From JAGVPT01 sp964642725 (GTDB lineage: Bacteria > Bacteroidota > Ignavibacteria > UBA10030 > UBA8401), in assembly GCA_964642725.1 (NCBI GenBank), contig CAZXQG010000008.1, positions 29,719 to 93,718 on the forward strand: a DNA stretch of 64,000 bases, read 5' to 3'. The position numbers and the translations under genes were made by a program. This document shows, in pieces, positions 1 to 9,030 of this stretch. The notes under the pieces are model-generated. The model did no database searches. It was given only the letters and a program-made list of their open reading frames with translations, and had not been told where the DNA came from. Every line of letters begins with the position of its first letter. The first letter of the stretch is position 1.

Positions 1-303
1 AATGTTATTCTCGGCGCAGTGATCGACGAGTCGATGACCGAAGAATTAATGGTCACAGTCATCGCAACCGGTTTCAACAGGAAAGCTTCAGCAACGGCGC
101 GTCCGTCGAAGAATGTCCGTGTACTCGACCATATTCCAACAGGAGTGCAGGACTTGAAAAAAATGGACGAACCGGCGTACATCCGCAAAGGGTTCCAAAT
201 TCCGGCGCCGACGATGCAGGCGAACGAATCCCGTTTCTCACAGCAAACGTCCGACCGCGGTGATATCGACAAACCCGCATTCCTGCGAAAGATCATGGAT
301 TGA
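1..303 (+). CDS. ftsZ: Cell division protein FtsZ, C-terminal part (5' end outside window)
   Basis: Tubulin-like GTPase that polymerises into the cytokinetic Z-ring. Only the last 100 residues are visible. They read through the end of the C-terminal tubulin fold (ILGAVIDE, then VTVIATGF, the classical FtsZ signature) into a roughly 60-residue linker. The extreme C-terminus, KPAFLRKIMD, is the conserved peptide that binds FtsA, ZipA or other membrane tethers. The frame is open from base 1, so the start lies upstream of the window. A strong hairpin follows the stop, so the gene probably ends its transcription unit. Identification is firm. Confidence 0.95.
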   Translation, partial: NVILGAVIDESMTEELMVTVIATGFNRKASATARPSKNVRVLDHIPTGVQDLKKMDEPAYIRKGFQIPAPTMQANESRFSQQTSDRGDIDKPAFLRKIMD

Positions 304-325
304 TGTTCTTGTGAGTGATGTGATG

Positions 326-364
326 AAACGTCCCGTTCGGCTGAAAAGGCTGAGCGGGACGTTT
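326..364 (+). terminator. Rho-independent terminator after ftsZ
   Basis: Inverted repeat with arms AAACGTCCCG and CGGGACGTTT, extended inward by weaker pairs (TTCGGCT / GGCTGAG), around a GAAAAG loop. It starts 23 bases after the ftsZ stop. The right arm ends in TTT followed by ATGTTTGTG, so the U-tract is short but the stem is strong. Confidence 0.8.
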
Positions 365-441
365 ATGTTTGTGTCCGACATCTATCCAAACCCATTGCTT
401 TCTCCCTTGCTTCTCCCTTTCCGATTCTCTAAATTTTCTGT

Positions 442-1110
442 ATGAAAAAAATTATCCTTGGCGTCCTCTGCGTCTTAGCGGTTTTTTCCGCCGCCGCGCA
501 GCCTAAACGCATCGAGTCTCAATTCCGCATAGCACGACTGAAGTATTCGGGGGGCGGCGATTGGTATAATGACCCTTCGGGAGAAGTAAACCTGTTAAAC
601 TTCGCGAAACAGTATACCGGCATCGATGCCGAACCTCAGTATCAATTCACGGAAATTTCAGACGACAAGTTCTTTTCTTACCCGTTTGTGTTCATGACGG
701 GACATGGGGGAATTGTATTCTCTGATTACGAGGTGGCTCGGCTGAGGACATATCTTGAACACGGCGGCTTTCTCTACGCCGACGATGATTACGGCATGGA
801 TAAGGCGTTTCGCCGCGAGATCAAAAAAGTTTTTCCCGAAGAACAGCTTGTCGAACTCCCCTTTTCTTACGGCATGTACCATTGCGTTTTCGAATTTCCC
901 AACGGCGTACCGAAAACTCATGAACACAACGGTAAGCCGCCGCAAGGATTCGGGATTTTCTATAAAAGACGCCTTGTTGTGTATTATACATACGAATCTA
1001 ATCCGAGCGACGGATGGGCGGACCCCGACGTTCACAAGGACCCGGAAGAAAAGCGGCGAGAGGCGTTGCGGTTTGGAACGAACCTGCTTTTCTGGGTGCT
1101 GACACAGTGA
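442..1110 (+). CDS. Secreted DUF4159 family protein
   Basis: A 222-residue protein with a clear signal peptide (MKKIILGVLCVLAVFSAAAQ). The mature part matches my memory of DUF4159: an ARLKYSGGGDWYND start, a TGHGG motif near residue 93 and GGFLYADDDYG near residue 110. The fold resembles a glutamine-amidotransferase-like flavodoxin fold used as a binding domain. No catalytic triad is evident and the function is unknown. In other FCB bacteria this family is found with MoxR ATPase, DUF58 and DUF4175 genes. Here a DUF4175 gene follows 52 bases downstream on the same strand, which supports the assignment. Confidence 0.8.
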   Translation: MKKIILGVLCVLAVFSAAAQPKRIESQFRIARLKYSGGGDWYNDPSGEVNLLNFAKQYTGIDAEPQYQFTEISDDKFFSYPFVFMTGHGGIVFSDYEVARLRTYLEHGGFLYADDDYGMDKAFRREIKKVFPEEQLVELPFSYGMYHCVFEFPNGVPKTHEHNGKPPQGFGIFYKRRLVVYYTYESNPSDGWADPDVHKDPEEKRREALRFGTNLLFWVLTQ

Positions 1111-1162
1111 GAAGTGAAAAAGCTTTTAGGTCTTGCCAATTAACCTGCAATAGACACGATCA

Positions 1163-4100
1163 ATGATAAACAGCACGCCAATTTACACGGAAATGCGGCA
1201 ACGGCTTGGCGAGGCTCGCTCACGTTATTATAAAGAGCGAGCTGTCTATGGAATTCTTTTCGCTGGGAGTGCAGTTTTTTGTCTGCTAGCATGTTTGTCC
1301 GCAGCGGAAGCTATATTCAACGGAAGTATTTTTTTTAGGACAGTGATTTTCCTGGCTGGTTCTGCGGTTATTTTTATTCTTGGCGGATGGCTCATTGTTG
1401 TGCCGGTGCTGCGATGGGTAAACGTCCTGCAAAGTATTTCAGAGAAGGAAATTGCAGCGCGGGTCGGCGAGAGGTTTCCCGAAATAAAAGACCGCTTGTG
1501 GAATATTCTGGATATTTTTAGAGAGCACAACGCAGGAGACAACGAAACCCATGGTTTTCGTCCGGAGTATTCGCCGGAATTGATCGACGCGTCGTTTGCC
1601 GATTTACAAAAAGCTGCCGCTCAACTTCGCTTTACGGATGTTGTATCATACGGGGCGGTTCGCAAGGCCGGAAGAAATCTTGCCATTGCCGGCGCTTCAA
1701 TTATTCTTCTCTTTGCCGTCCCGCAATTTGATCTGTTCCCGGCAGCGTATCGCCTATTTCATTTTCAAACGGAATTTCGCCTCCCGCCCGCATTCACATT
1801 TCTCGTCCGGCCGGGTAACACTGAAATTGTTAAGGGCGAATCGGTGCCGGTGTCGGTTGCACTTATCGAGAATATGGGAACGACAAGCGGCCTTCATCGT
1901 TCCCTTCCTGGAAGAATTATGCTTTCGATTCGGCAGGCGGATATGTCTTCTGACGAACAAATTGAAATCCATGCCGATTCGTCTCGGCAATTTTATTATA
2001 CGCTTGCATCCATAAGACAATCAGCGGAATATTTTATGGAGGCGGAGGGCGTTCAAAGCCCGAGGTATACCATCAGCGTAATCGACAGGCCGGTAGTTCG
2101 ATCCCTCAAAGTACAACTCACCCCGCCGTCATATTCTCATCTTCCTGAGCAATCGCTCGATGAAAATATAGGCGATGTGCTTGCACTGCCGGGTACAACC
2201 GTGCGGTGGCATATCAATGCAAGCAAATCACTGCGGCGGGCCGCGCTTGTTTTTAACGACGGGAAGGAACTGACTCTTGATTACCGTGACGGCGCTTTCT
2301 CCGGGCAATTCGTTCTCCGCCGTCAGGCGACATACCATGTTAAGCTTGAAGATGACGAAGGATTCGCTAATGTTGACCCGATCGAATTCAAACTTGATGC
2401 AACGATCGACGAAGCGCCAACAGTAGCGATCCTGTATCCGGGGAAAAATATCGATGTTGTCGACAAAATGCAGCTGCCGTTGCGGATGAAACTCCACGAC
2501 GATTATGGTTTCACATCGCTGAACCTTGCGTACCGGCTGGTTCATTCACGGTATGAACAAGCGGACAGCGGCTTTTCATCCATCTCCATTCCAATCACCG
2601 GCGATGAAAAAAAATCCACCGACGCCGATATCGATTTCCAATGGGATGTCTCGCCGATGGGCTTGGCTCCCGAGGACGTCGTGGAATACCACGCTGAAGT
2701 ATTTGACAACGACGAGGTTTCCGGACCAAAGAACGGAGTCAGCGAAACATACTTGCTTCGCCTTCCCTCTCTCGACGAAGTGTTTGCCGATGCCGATAAG
2801 GGGCAGGATGATGCGATCGAAAAACTGGATAAATCGCTCGAAGAAGAAAAAGATTTGAAAAAGGACCTTAACGAAATTTCGCAGGAAATGAAAAAGAATC
2901 AGCCTCTCGATTGGCAGAAGCAGAAAAAAGCCGAGGAGACGCTCAAGCGCTACCAGGAGTTGACAAAAAATATCGATGAAGTGAATAAGTCGCTCGATAC
3001 GGTGACGCAGGCGATGCAGAAGAACAACATTCTTTCAAGCGAGACGCTGCAAAAATATACCGAACTTCAACAACTCCTTCAGCGGATCAATTCTCCCGAA
3101 TTTCAGGAAGCAATGAAGCAAATGCAGCAGGCGATGCAAAACGTCTCGCCGGATCAGCTGCGCCAGGCGATGCAGCAAGTACAATTTTCAGAAGAAGCCT
3201 TCCGCCAAAGCATCGAGCGGACGATGGAACTGCTCAAGCGCATCCAGGTCGAACAAAAAATGGACGAGATGGTGAAACGCGCGAACGAACTTCAGAAGCA
3301 GCAGGAAAATTTGCAAAAGGAAACGGCTGAAGCCTTATCGTCCGACAAACAAAAAGCAGAAGAACTTGCTCGAAAGCAGGACGACATCAACAAACAATTG
3401 GCCGACATGCAGAAGCAGATCGGGGATCTGCGGAAAAAGATGGAAGAATTCCCGACGGAAATGCCGATGAAAGCTCTGGACAAAGCCGAAGAGGCCGCGC
3501 ACGATAGTGCTATGGAACAATCGATGCAGCAAAGCTCTGAACAGCTTCGTTCGCAGCAGCAACACCAGGCGCTTCAATCGCAGCAAAAGGCGGGTAAAGC
3601 GATGCAGCAGATGTCTCAGCGATTCTCGGAAATGCAGGAACAAATGTTGAGCAATGAAACGAACGAAGCCATGAACACATTGCGCAAAGCGATGAAGGAT
3701 TTTCTGGAGATCTCTCAGCAGCAGGAGGACTTGAAGAACCAATCACGGTCTTTCACGCCGAATTCAGAACAGTTTCGTGAGAATGCGGAGAAACAATTGG
3801 GTCTGCAGAATGACCTTGCAAACGTCACGAACAATCTGGTTGCTTTGAGCCAAAAATCGTTTGCGGTTACCTCGGAAATGGGGAAGGCGGTTGGGAAAGC
3901 GACGGCCAGTATGACGCAAGCGATGAATGGACTGGAGAGCCGCAACGGCCAGTCTGCGAGTGCGGAACAGGCTGAAGCCATGACATCGTTGAACAAAGCG
4001 GCCTCACTTGCACAATCGTCCATGGATGCGATGCAGCAGGGGGGACAAGGCGGCGCCGGCGGTTCGCTGTTGCAGCAACTGCGGCGCATGGCGGGCCAGC

Positions 4101-4603
4101 AGCAAAGCATCAATATGCAGACCGAACAACTTTCCCAAGGGCAGGGATTATCGCAGCAGCAAATTCAAGAAATGGGAAAGCTTGCCAACCAACAGGAGGC
4201 AGTGCGAAAATCCCTGGAGCAGCTTAACAAGGAAGCACAAGAGAGTCAGGATAGGAACAGGATATTGGGAGACTTGCAGAAAATTGCCGACGAGATGAAG
4301 GAAGTCGTCGAAAATCTTCAGCAGAACAACGTCAATCCGAATACGATCCGGCAGCAACAAAGAATATTGTCACGCATGCTGGACGCTCAGACTTCGATGC
4401 GCGAACGAGACTATGAGCAGCGCCGCACGTCGACGGCCGGTGCAACGCCGGTGCGACGCGGCCCGGCGGAAATTCAGGATGAATCGGCGCAAAACCAGCT
4501 TCGGCGGGATCTCTTGAAAGCAATCGAAGAAGGGTATTCGAAAGATTATCAAAACTTGATACGAAAATATTACGACGCGCTGGACAAAACGCAGGGGAAA
4601 TAA
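1163..4603 (+). CDS. DUF4175 family membrane protein with a giant Q/E/K-rich coiled coil
   Basis: A 1146-residue protein. The N-terminal 190 residues hold three hydrophobic segments (about 27-46, 58-80 and 170-188). An extracytoplasmic beta-rich part with Ig-like segments follows, to about residue 535. Residues 540 to about 1070 are almost pure heptad-type coiled coil, very rich in Q, K, E and M (repeated MQQAMQ, QQQ and KQK clusters). The last 70 residues are basic (a TSMRERDYEQRR stretch). This architecture is that of DUF4175. Function is unknown; linkage to DUF4159 and, in other genomes, to MoxR/von Willebrand operons suggests an envelope-spanning assembly. It is cotranscribed with the DUF4159 gene 52 bases upstream. 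Low-complexity composition makes the internal domain borders approximate. Confidence 0.8.
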   Translation: MINSTPIYTEMRQRLGEARSRYYKERAVYGILFAGSAVFCLLACLSAAEAIFNGSIFFRTVIFLAGSAVIFILGGWLIVVPVLRWVNVLQSISEKEIAARVGERFPEIKDRLWNILDIFREHNAGDNETHGFRPEYSPELIDASFADLQKAAAQLRFTDVVSYGAVRKAGRNLAIAGASIILLFAVPQFDLFPAAYRLFHFQTEFRLPPAFTFLVRPGNTEIVKGESVPVSVALIENMGTTSGLHRSLPGRIMLSIRQADMSSDEQIEIHADSSRQFYYTLASIRQSAEYFMEAEGVQSPRYTISVIDRPVVRSLKVQLTPPSYSHLPEQSLDENIGDVLALPGTTVRWHINASKSLRRAALVFNDGKELTLDYRDGAFSGQFVLRRQATYHVKLEDDEGFANVDPIEFKLDATIDEAPTVAILYPGKNIDVVDKMQLPLRMKLHDDYGFTSLNLAYRLVHSRYEQADSGFSSISIPITGDEKKSTDADIDFQWDVSPMGLAPEDVVEYHAEVFDNDEVSGPKNGVSETYLLRLPSLDEVFADADKGQDDAIEKLDKSLEEEKDLKKDLNEISQEMKKNQPLDWQKQKKAEETLKRYQELTKNIDEVNKSLDTVTQAMQKNNILSSETLQKYTELQQLLQRINSPEFQEAMKQMQQAMQNVSPDQLRQAMQQVQFSEEAFRQSIERTMELLKRIQVEQKMDEMVKRANELQKQQENLQKETAEALSSDKQKAEELARKQDDINKQLADMQKQIGDLRKKMEEFPTEMPMKALDKAEEAAHDSAMEQSMQQSSEQLRSQQQHQALQSQQKAGKAMQQMSQRFSEMQEQMLSNETNEAMNTLRKAMKDFLEISQQQEDLKNQSRSFTPNSEQFRENAEKQLGLQNDLANVTNNLVALSQKSFAVTSEMGKAVGKATASMTQAMNGLESRNGQSASAEQAEAMTSLNKAASLAQSSMDAMQQGGQGGAGGSLLQQLRRMAGQQQSINMQTEQLSQGQGLSQQQIQEMGKLANQQEAVRKSLEQLNKEAQESQDRNRILGDLQKIADEMKEVVENLQQNNVNPNTIRQQQRILSRMLDAQTSMRERDYEQRRTSTAGATPVRRGPAEIQDESAQNQLRRDLLKAIEEGYSKDYQNLIRKYYDALDKTQGK

Positions 4604-4729
4604 CCTTGACAAGGTTAACGGAACGATTGCCGTAAAATTGGGGTTGTCATTCGTAATCATTAGCACGCAATCTCCTCCTTCTCCAACAATGCATCGTTTT
4701 GATCTGAAGAATAGTAATAGAGGCGGAAC

Positions 4730-5470
4730 ATGGTCATCGTGGTCTTCTTTATAGCGCACTGGTTCTTATCGTTGTTTTGCCAGACGTTCTTCCTGCACCG
4801 TTATGCGGCGCACAAAATGTTTACGATGTCTAAGTTTTGGGAGAGGGCATTCTACGTTGCAACGTTCATTACACAGGGATCTTCGTTTCTCAATCCGCGA
4901 GCCTACGCGATCATGCACCGGATGCACCATGCGTACAGCGATACGGAAAAAGACCCGCACTCGCCCAACTATTTCCGCAGCATGTTTACAATGATGTGGA
5001 GAACGAAGGACATTTACCTCGGATACTTGCTTCACAGAGTCGAGCCAGAGAGGGGTTTTGACAAAAATATTCCGGAGTGGAAGGCGTTTGAAAGGTTCGC
5101 GGATTCATGGACGGTACGATTTTTATGGGCTGGCGTGTACACGTTGTTCTATATTATGTTCGCGCCGAGCCCGTGGTTTTTTCTCCTCCTACCGTTTGAT
5201 TTCATCATGGGGCCGGTTCACGGAGGTATTGTGAACTGGTGCGGGCATAAGTACGGCTATGTGAACTTCCGCGACACCGGGGACAAATCGAGAAACACTC
5301 TTCCGTTTGACATTCTCACACTTGGCGAGCTATTTCAGAACAACCATCATAAATTTCCTAGCAGGACAAATTTTGCCGTCCGGTTGTTTGAAATCGATCC
5401 GACATATCCATTGATAAAATTACTAAGCTGGCTGCACGTTATTCGGTTCACTAAATCAGAACCAGTCTAA
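4730..5470 (+). CDS. Acyl-CoA/acyl-lipid desaturase (membrane di-iron fatty acid desaturase)
   Basis: A 246-residue integral membrane desaturase. It would introduce a double bond (delta-9 type by family) into a fatty acyl chain using a di-iron centre, O2 and an electron donor. All three histidine boxes are present: HRYAAH at residues 23-28, HRMHH near 63-67 and NNHHK near 204-208. Four hydrophobic stretches surround them. It is shorter than the eukaryotic enzymes because there is no cytochrome b5 fusion, as usual for bacterial homologues. It stands alone, 126 bases after the DUF4175 gene. An oxygen-requiring desaturase implies at least occasional exposure to O2. Confidence 0.88.
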   Translation: MVIVVFFIAHWFLSLFCQTFFLHRYAAHKMFTMSKFWERAFYVATFITQGSSFLNPRAYAIMHRMHHAYSDTEKDPHSPNYFRSMFTMMWRTKDIYLGYLLHRVEPERGFDKNIPEWKAFERFADSWTVRFLWAGVYTLFYIMFAPSPWFFLLLPFDFIMGPVHGGIVNWCGHKYGYVNFRDTGDKSRNTLPFDILTLGELFQNNHHKFPSRTNFAVRLFEIDPTYPLIKLLSWLHVIRFTKSEPV

Positions 5471-5571
5471 CATCAACATCTTTGCTGAAGCCCGGCTCTT
5501 TGTTATTCTTTACACCATTTGCAGTTGGGCGAGAATTTATAATACATTCATATAATTGGAAGGAGGCTGGT

Positions 5572-5967
5572 ATGGGTAAAAAAATGGATAAAGACACCAA
5601 CGCAGTGAACTGGTTCGAGATCGCAGTCGCCGATATCACAAGAGCGGCAAAATTTTATGAAACGATCTTCGGGATTACATTAAAGTCGGGAGAATGGATG
5701 GGAATGAAGATGGCAATGTTTCCGACGGACGGGAGTAATGGAACTGTCGGGGGAGCGCTCGTGCAAGGCCAGATATATAAGCCGAGTGCAACGGGTGCGG
5801 TTGTGTATCTCAACGCAAACCCGGACATGCAGTTGGTTCTCGACCGTATTGAGAAGGCGGGGGGAAAAGTAGCGATGCCCAAAACGCTGATCGATAAACA
5901 AATCGGGTATATGGCATTCTTCATCGACACCGAAGGAAATAAGGTCGCTCTTCACTCCAACGGATAA
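5572..5967 (+). CDS. VOC (glyoxalase/bleomycin-resistance fold) family protein
   Basis: A single vicinal-oxygen-chelate domain of 131 residues. The N-terminal half starts VNWFEIAVADITRAAKFYE, the typical first beta-alpha unit, and the second half ends DTEGNKVALHSNG, the typical last strand. The start is placed at the ATG at 5572 because AAGGAGG lies just upstream; an in-frame ATG 12 bases later is the alternative. Family members are small metalloenzymes or binding proteins, and the substrate cannot be told here. A terminator follows directly. Confidence 0.85.
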   Translation: MGKKMDKDTNAVNWFEIAVADITRAAKFYETIFGITLKSGEWMGMKMAMFPTDGSNGTVGGALVQGQIYKPSATGAVVYLNANPDMQLVLDRIEKAGGKVAMPKTLIDKQIGYMAFFIDTEGNKVALHSNG

Positions 5968-5970
5968 CCA

Positions 5971-6005
5971 AAGCCATCCGATTGTTCGTAGCAGTCGGAT
6001 GGCTT
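5971..6005 (+). terminator. Hairpin terminator after the VOC gene
   Basis: Perfect 11-bp arms AAGCCATCCGA and TCGGATGGCTT separated by a 13-base loop, beginning 4 bases after the stop codon. The following CTATCTG gives only a poor U-tract, so termination may be partial. Confidence 0.65.
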
Positions 6006-6115
6006 CTATCTGCCCGCCTGCGTAACATTCGATTTGCATCTTGGGAAAAATTTGAAGAGTTTGAGAAAAATCATTACCCAAGACCTTTCCCTTTCTTCTC
6101 TCATAGGCAGTTTGC

Positions 6116-8062
6116 ATGTCAACATCAACTCCTCCAGACGAAGAGACTCAAGAAAAACTCATCCTTCCGATTGTTTACTTTTTTGTAGGAACATTTGTTG
6201 TCCTGGATCTCCTGTCGGCGTTTGAGCCGACAGCCTGGAATTGGGGGTTTCACTTTCTCGCTTTTTATGGTATTGAGTTCCGTGTTGCCCTTTCGCTTGT
6301 CATGCTTATCATCACGATCCCGTCAGTTCAATTTTTTTTGATCGATATGATTCGATCGGTCGCCGGATCGGAGAATGAACGGCCGCCGGTGTTTCGGTGG
6401 ACGCTTGGGATAGTCGCTGTAGCTGGGATCGCATTTGTCTTCGTCCATTTTCGCGTTTCCACATATTTTCTTGGAGACGGCTACTTGCGACTGCGGAGCC
6501 TTAAAGCTCCAGAGAATATGGAGAATCTGAATCTGAACGGTTTTGCGCGGGAGCCGCTTGTCGGCGTTTTTGTATTTCAACTCTCCCGCCTTTTTGCCTT
6601 CCTGGAAAGTTCCACGCCCCCCGAAGACGCCTACCTGTGGCTGAGCGTGCTTTCAGGAGTTTTTTTCGCAGTCGTCGCATGGAAAGGAATTGGCCTTTTC
6701 ACCGCCGATACAACAGACAGAATTTTGATTTTCTTCTTTCTGCTCGCTTCAGGCGTAAACCTCCTCTTTTTCGGTTACGCTGAAAATTTTGCACCAGGGT
6801 ACGTCGGAATTTTTCTTTTCCTTCTTCTCGCCGTCGGTTTTCTGAAAGAAAAGGTTTCAATCTACTGGGCCTTAGCAGCATACGGCCTGTTGTTGTCGAT
6901 GAATTTTGGCGCGGCGGCGTTTCTCCCCGCGGTCGCATATCTTGTGTACGTCGGAGTCCGGCGCAATGGAATAGTAGAAACCGGTGTTGCGCTCATTCTT
7001 TCAGCAGTCGTTTTTATTGCCATGCTGTTTGTCTCGGGGTATTCTCTTTCGTCTTTCCAGCAAGTCTTTGGAGACGCAAACGTCAGTCTCCTTCCGCTCA
7101 CAGGACCGGCCGCGAAACATCAGGCCTACAACATGTTCACGCTGAACCATGCAGCGGATGTAGCCAACCTTTTTCTTCTCTGCACTCCTGCTGCCGTTGC
7201 GCTTCTTACTGTCGCTATTGTCTCGGCGTTGAAAAAAAGAATCATCTTGGAAACATATCACTGGTTTCTTCTCTTCGCAATGGCTTGTGGTGTTGGCTTG
7301 ATCATTGTATTAAATTGCACGTTAGGGATGAGCAGGGATTGGGACATTGCAGCGCCGTTCAGTGTGGGAATTCCTGTGGCTGCCGTTGCGCTCTGGATCG
7401 CTGTTGCCGGGGAAGGGGAAATCGGACAGCGCGTGATGTTGATTCTTGGCGTTGTAACGTTCATCCAAACCGGAGCGTGGGTTACTTTAAACGCAAACGA
7501 GCATCGTACTGTAGCCCGGTTTGAATTACTCGAGGAGAAAGAACTTTGGGGGGTTCAAGCCTGCCTCTATGCATACGAAGAGCTCGCGATCTATCACCGG
7601 GACCGGCGCGAGTTTGCCCAGACGGCTGCGTGCTATGAACGGTACATTGCGCTTGATTCGACAAACGACCGGATATGGTTCAATTGTGCGAAGGCCGAAC
7701 AGGCGGCGGGAAATTTTGACAGAGCGGTTGAGGTGTACAAAACGCTTGTACGCATAAGACCGGCAGATCCGGACATCCCCGCATCGCTCGGCGTTCTTCT
7801 TGCACAATCAGGGCGTTTTGACGAAGCTCTCATCTATCTCCAGCAAGCCGAGGAATCGGCCCCTACGTCCCCGAAGATCAAGAACGACATCGGAGTTCTC
7901 TTTGCGAACCAAAAGAACTATTCGAAGGCCCTTCCGTATTTTCTCGAGGCGGTACGGCTTGACCCGAATTTTCAGGGAGGGTATCTCAATACTGCGGAAT
8001 GTTACGCAGCGCTCGGAGACAATGCGAAGGCGCAGCAGTACAGAGCGATGGGGAGAAAATAA
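6116..8062 (+). CDS. Polytopic membrane protein with C-terminal TPR repeats
   Basis: A 648-residue protein. The first 450 residues contain about ten hydrophobic segments, with the general look of an oligosaccharyltransferase/O-GT-like multispanning domain but no catalytic motif that I can assign. Residues about 480-648 form four or five tetratricopeptide repeats, for example NCAKAEQAAGNFDRAVEVYK and NDIGVLFANQKNYSKALPYF, each followed by the usual AVRLDPN-type turn. TPRs normally bind partner proteins. The bipartite layout is common in FCB bacteria, where it is annotated as hypothetical. The stop overlaps a short downstream frame that leads into the carbonic anhydrase gene. Confidence 0.75.
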   Translation: MSTSTPPDEETQEKLILPIVYFFVGTFVVLDLLSAFEPTAWNWGFHFLAFYGIEFRVALSLVMLIITIPSVQFFLIDMIRSVAGSENERPPVFRWTLGIVAVAGIAFVFVHFRVSTYFLGDGYLRLRSLKAPENMENLNLNGFAREPLVGVFVFQLSRLFAFLESSTPPEDAYLWLSVLSGVFFAVVAWKGIGLFTADTTDRILIFFFLLASGVNLLFFGYAENFAPGYVGIFLFLLLAVGFLKEKVSIYWALAAYGLLLSMNFGAAAFLPAVAYLVYVGVRRNGIVETGVALILSAVVFIAMLFVSGYSLSSFQQVFGDANVSLLPLTGPAAKHQAYNMFTLNHAADVANLFLLCTPAAVALLTVAIVSALKKRIILETYHWFLLFAMACGVGLIIVLNCTLGMSRDWDIAAPFSVGIPVAAVALWIAVAGEGEIGQRVMLILGVVTFIQTGAWVTLNANEHRTVARFELLEEKELWGVQACLYAYEELAIYHRDRREFAQTAACYERYIALDSTNDRIWFNCAKAEQAAGNFDRAVEVYKTLVRIRPADPDIPASLGVLLAQSGRFDEALIYLQQAEESAPTSPKIKNDIGVLFANQKNYSKALPYFLEAVRLDPNFQGGYLNTAECYAALGDNAKAQQYRAMGRK

Positions 8063-8064
8063 CA

Positions 8065-8316
8065 ATGAACAATGAACAAAATTCTGTTCTGTCTCAAAAT
8101 AACATGAGCCATCACTTCCACGTGCCCACCCCTAAACGCAGCGAAGGGTCTACCAACAATGTACTTTTGGCTGCATTGCTTGACAAAACAGAAGAGAACC
8201 GTTACTTTAATCGAAGTGATACCCCCGTTGTGTATTTACCTTGGAAACATCCTCCAGCGGAAATTAACAGAAGCGTTATAGCATGCATGGACCACGGCAC
8301 CACGAGAGCTGAATGA
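8065..8316 (+). CDS. Small hypothetical protein translationally coupled to carbonic anhydrase
   Basis: An 83-residue frame starting 2 bases after the TPR gene's stop and ending in ATGA, where its TGA overlaps the ATG of the next gene. No recognisable domain; the sequence is polar with no membrane segment. The overlap argues that it is translated or serves as a leader for the carbonic anhydrase. It could also be a fortuitous open frame, since no ribosome-binding site stands out. Confidence 0.35.
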   Translation: MNNEQNSVLSQNNMSHHFHVPTPKRSEGSTNNVLLAALLDKTEENRYFNRSDTPVVYLPWKHPPAEINRSVIACMDHGTTRAE

Positions 8317-8876
8317 ACAGATTACTACCAGTGACATCGAAGGAAGACATTCCTGTGCAATACCGGGAGACTCCAGTCGGACTTCTGCTCGAATACCACA
8401 ACCTCGGACGGAAGTTGGATTCGTACACCAACGCCAGCTTGCTGGTGGGGATGTGCATGGATAATCGGAAACATCTTCATATTCCGGATAATTTCGCGTT
8501 CATCATTCGTACTGGGGGCGCGAATTTGAGGTACAGCGAATTCAAAGTTTCATACGCAATTGCTGTCGGCGGAGTCCGGTGCATCGCGCTGATCGGACAT
8601 ACACAATGCGGCATGGTCAACTTGATTGCACGCAAAGAGCAATTTATTCAGGGCCTCGTCAAAGCGGCGGGCTGGCAGGAACAAACGGCTGAGGAGCATT
8701 TCTTTCACTTCGCCCCCATGTTCGAGATAGGGAACGAGATTGATTTCATCCTGAGTGAGGCCAAACGGCTCCGCTTGCGCTACCCGAAGATTATGATTGC
8801 TCCTCTGTTGTACCGGGTTGAAGATAATCGTCTTTATCTCATCCAAGAGAATGCGTTGAGTGAAAATACATTCTAA
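8313..8876 (+). CDS. Beta-class carbonic anhydrase-like protein
   Basis: Zinc enzyme family interconverting CO2 and bicarbonate. The 187-residue protein carries the beta-class pattern: CMDNR near residues 47-51 (Zn-binding Cys plus the Asp/Arg pair) and HTQCG near residues 97-101 (Zn-binding His and Cys). The IRTGGANLR block between them matches the family's conserved RNAG-like region. It is slightly shorter than typical 200-220 residue enzymes. The protein is cytoplasmic with no signal peptide. Start at 8313 overlaps the preceding short frame by four bases, suggesting coupled translation. Confidence 0.82.
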   Translation: MNRLLPVTSKEDIPVQYRETPVGLLLEYHNLGRKLDSYTNASLLVGMCMDNRKHLHIPDNFAFIIRTGGANLRYSEFKVSYAIAVGGVRCIALIGHTQCGMVNLIARKEQFIQGLVKAAGWQEQTAEEHFFHFAPMFEIGNEIDFILSEAKRLRLRYPKIMIAPLLYRVEDNRLYLIQENALSENTF

Positions 8877-8881
8877 CTGGA

Positions 8882-8967
8882 GGCTATCTCAAAAACTCCT
8901 AAAAATGTCATTCGCTATGCTCAGCATGATATTTACAAGTGCATTCTGCATCGAAAACCATTTTCGA
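8882..8967. repeat. Dispersed repeat, short copy (partner at 62663-62842)
   Basis: The left end (GCTATCTCAAAAACTCC then AAAAATGTCATT) and right end (TCAGCATGA, ATTTACAA, TGCATTCT, CATCGAAA, CCATTTT) match the 62.7-kb copy almost base for base. This copy lacks about 95 central bases carrying the hairpins. It fills the space between carbonic anhydrase and lipocalin. Confidence 0.75.
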
Positions 8968-9030
8968 GTTAGCTTCTACTTTTATCCTTTGCAATTTCCC
9001 CTTTTGAATGCCAAGAACTGGAGCAAACAC

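Noticed and set aside
8860..9030. N-terminal extension of the lipocalin
   Set aside because: It would translate the dispersed repeat and remove the signal peptide from the N-terminus.
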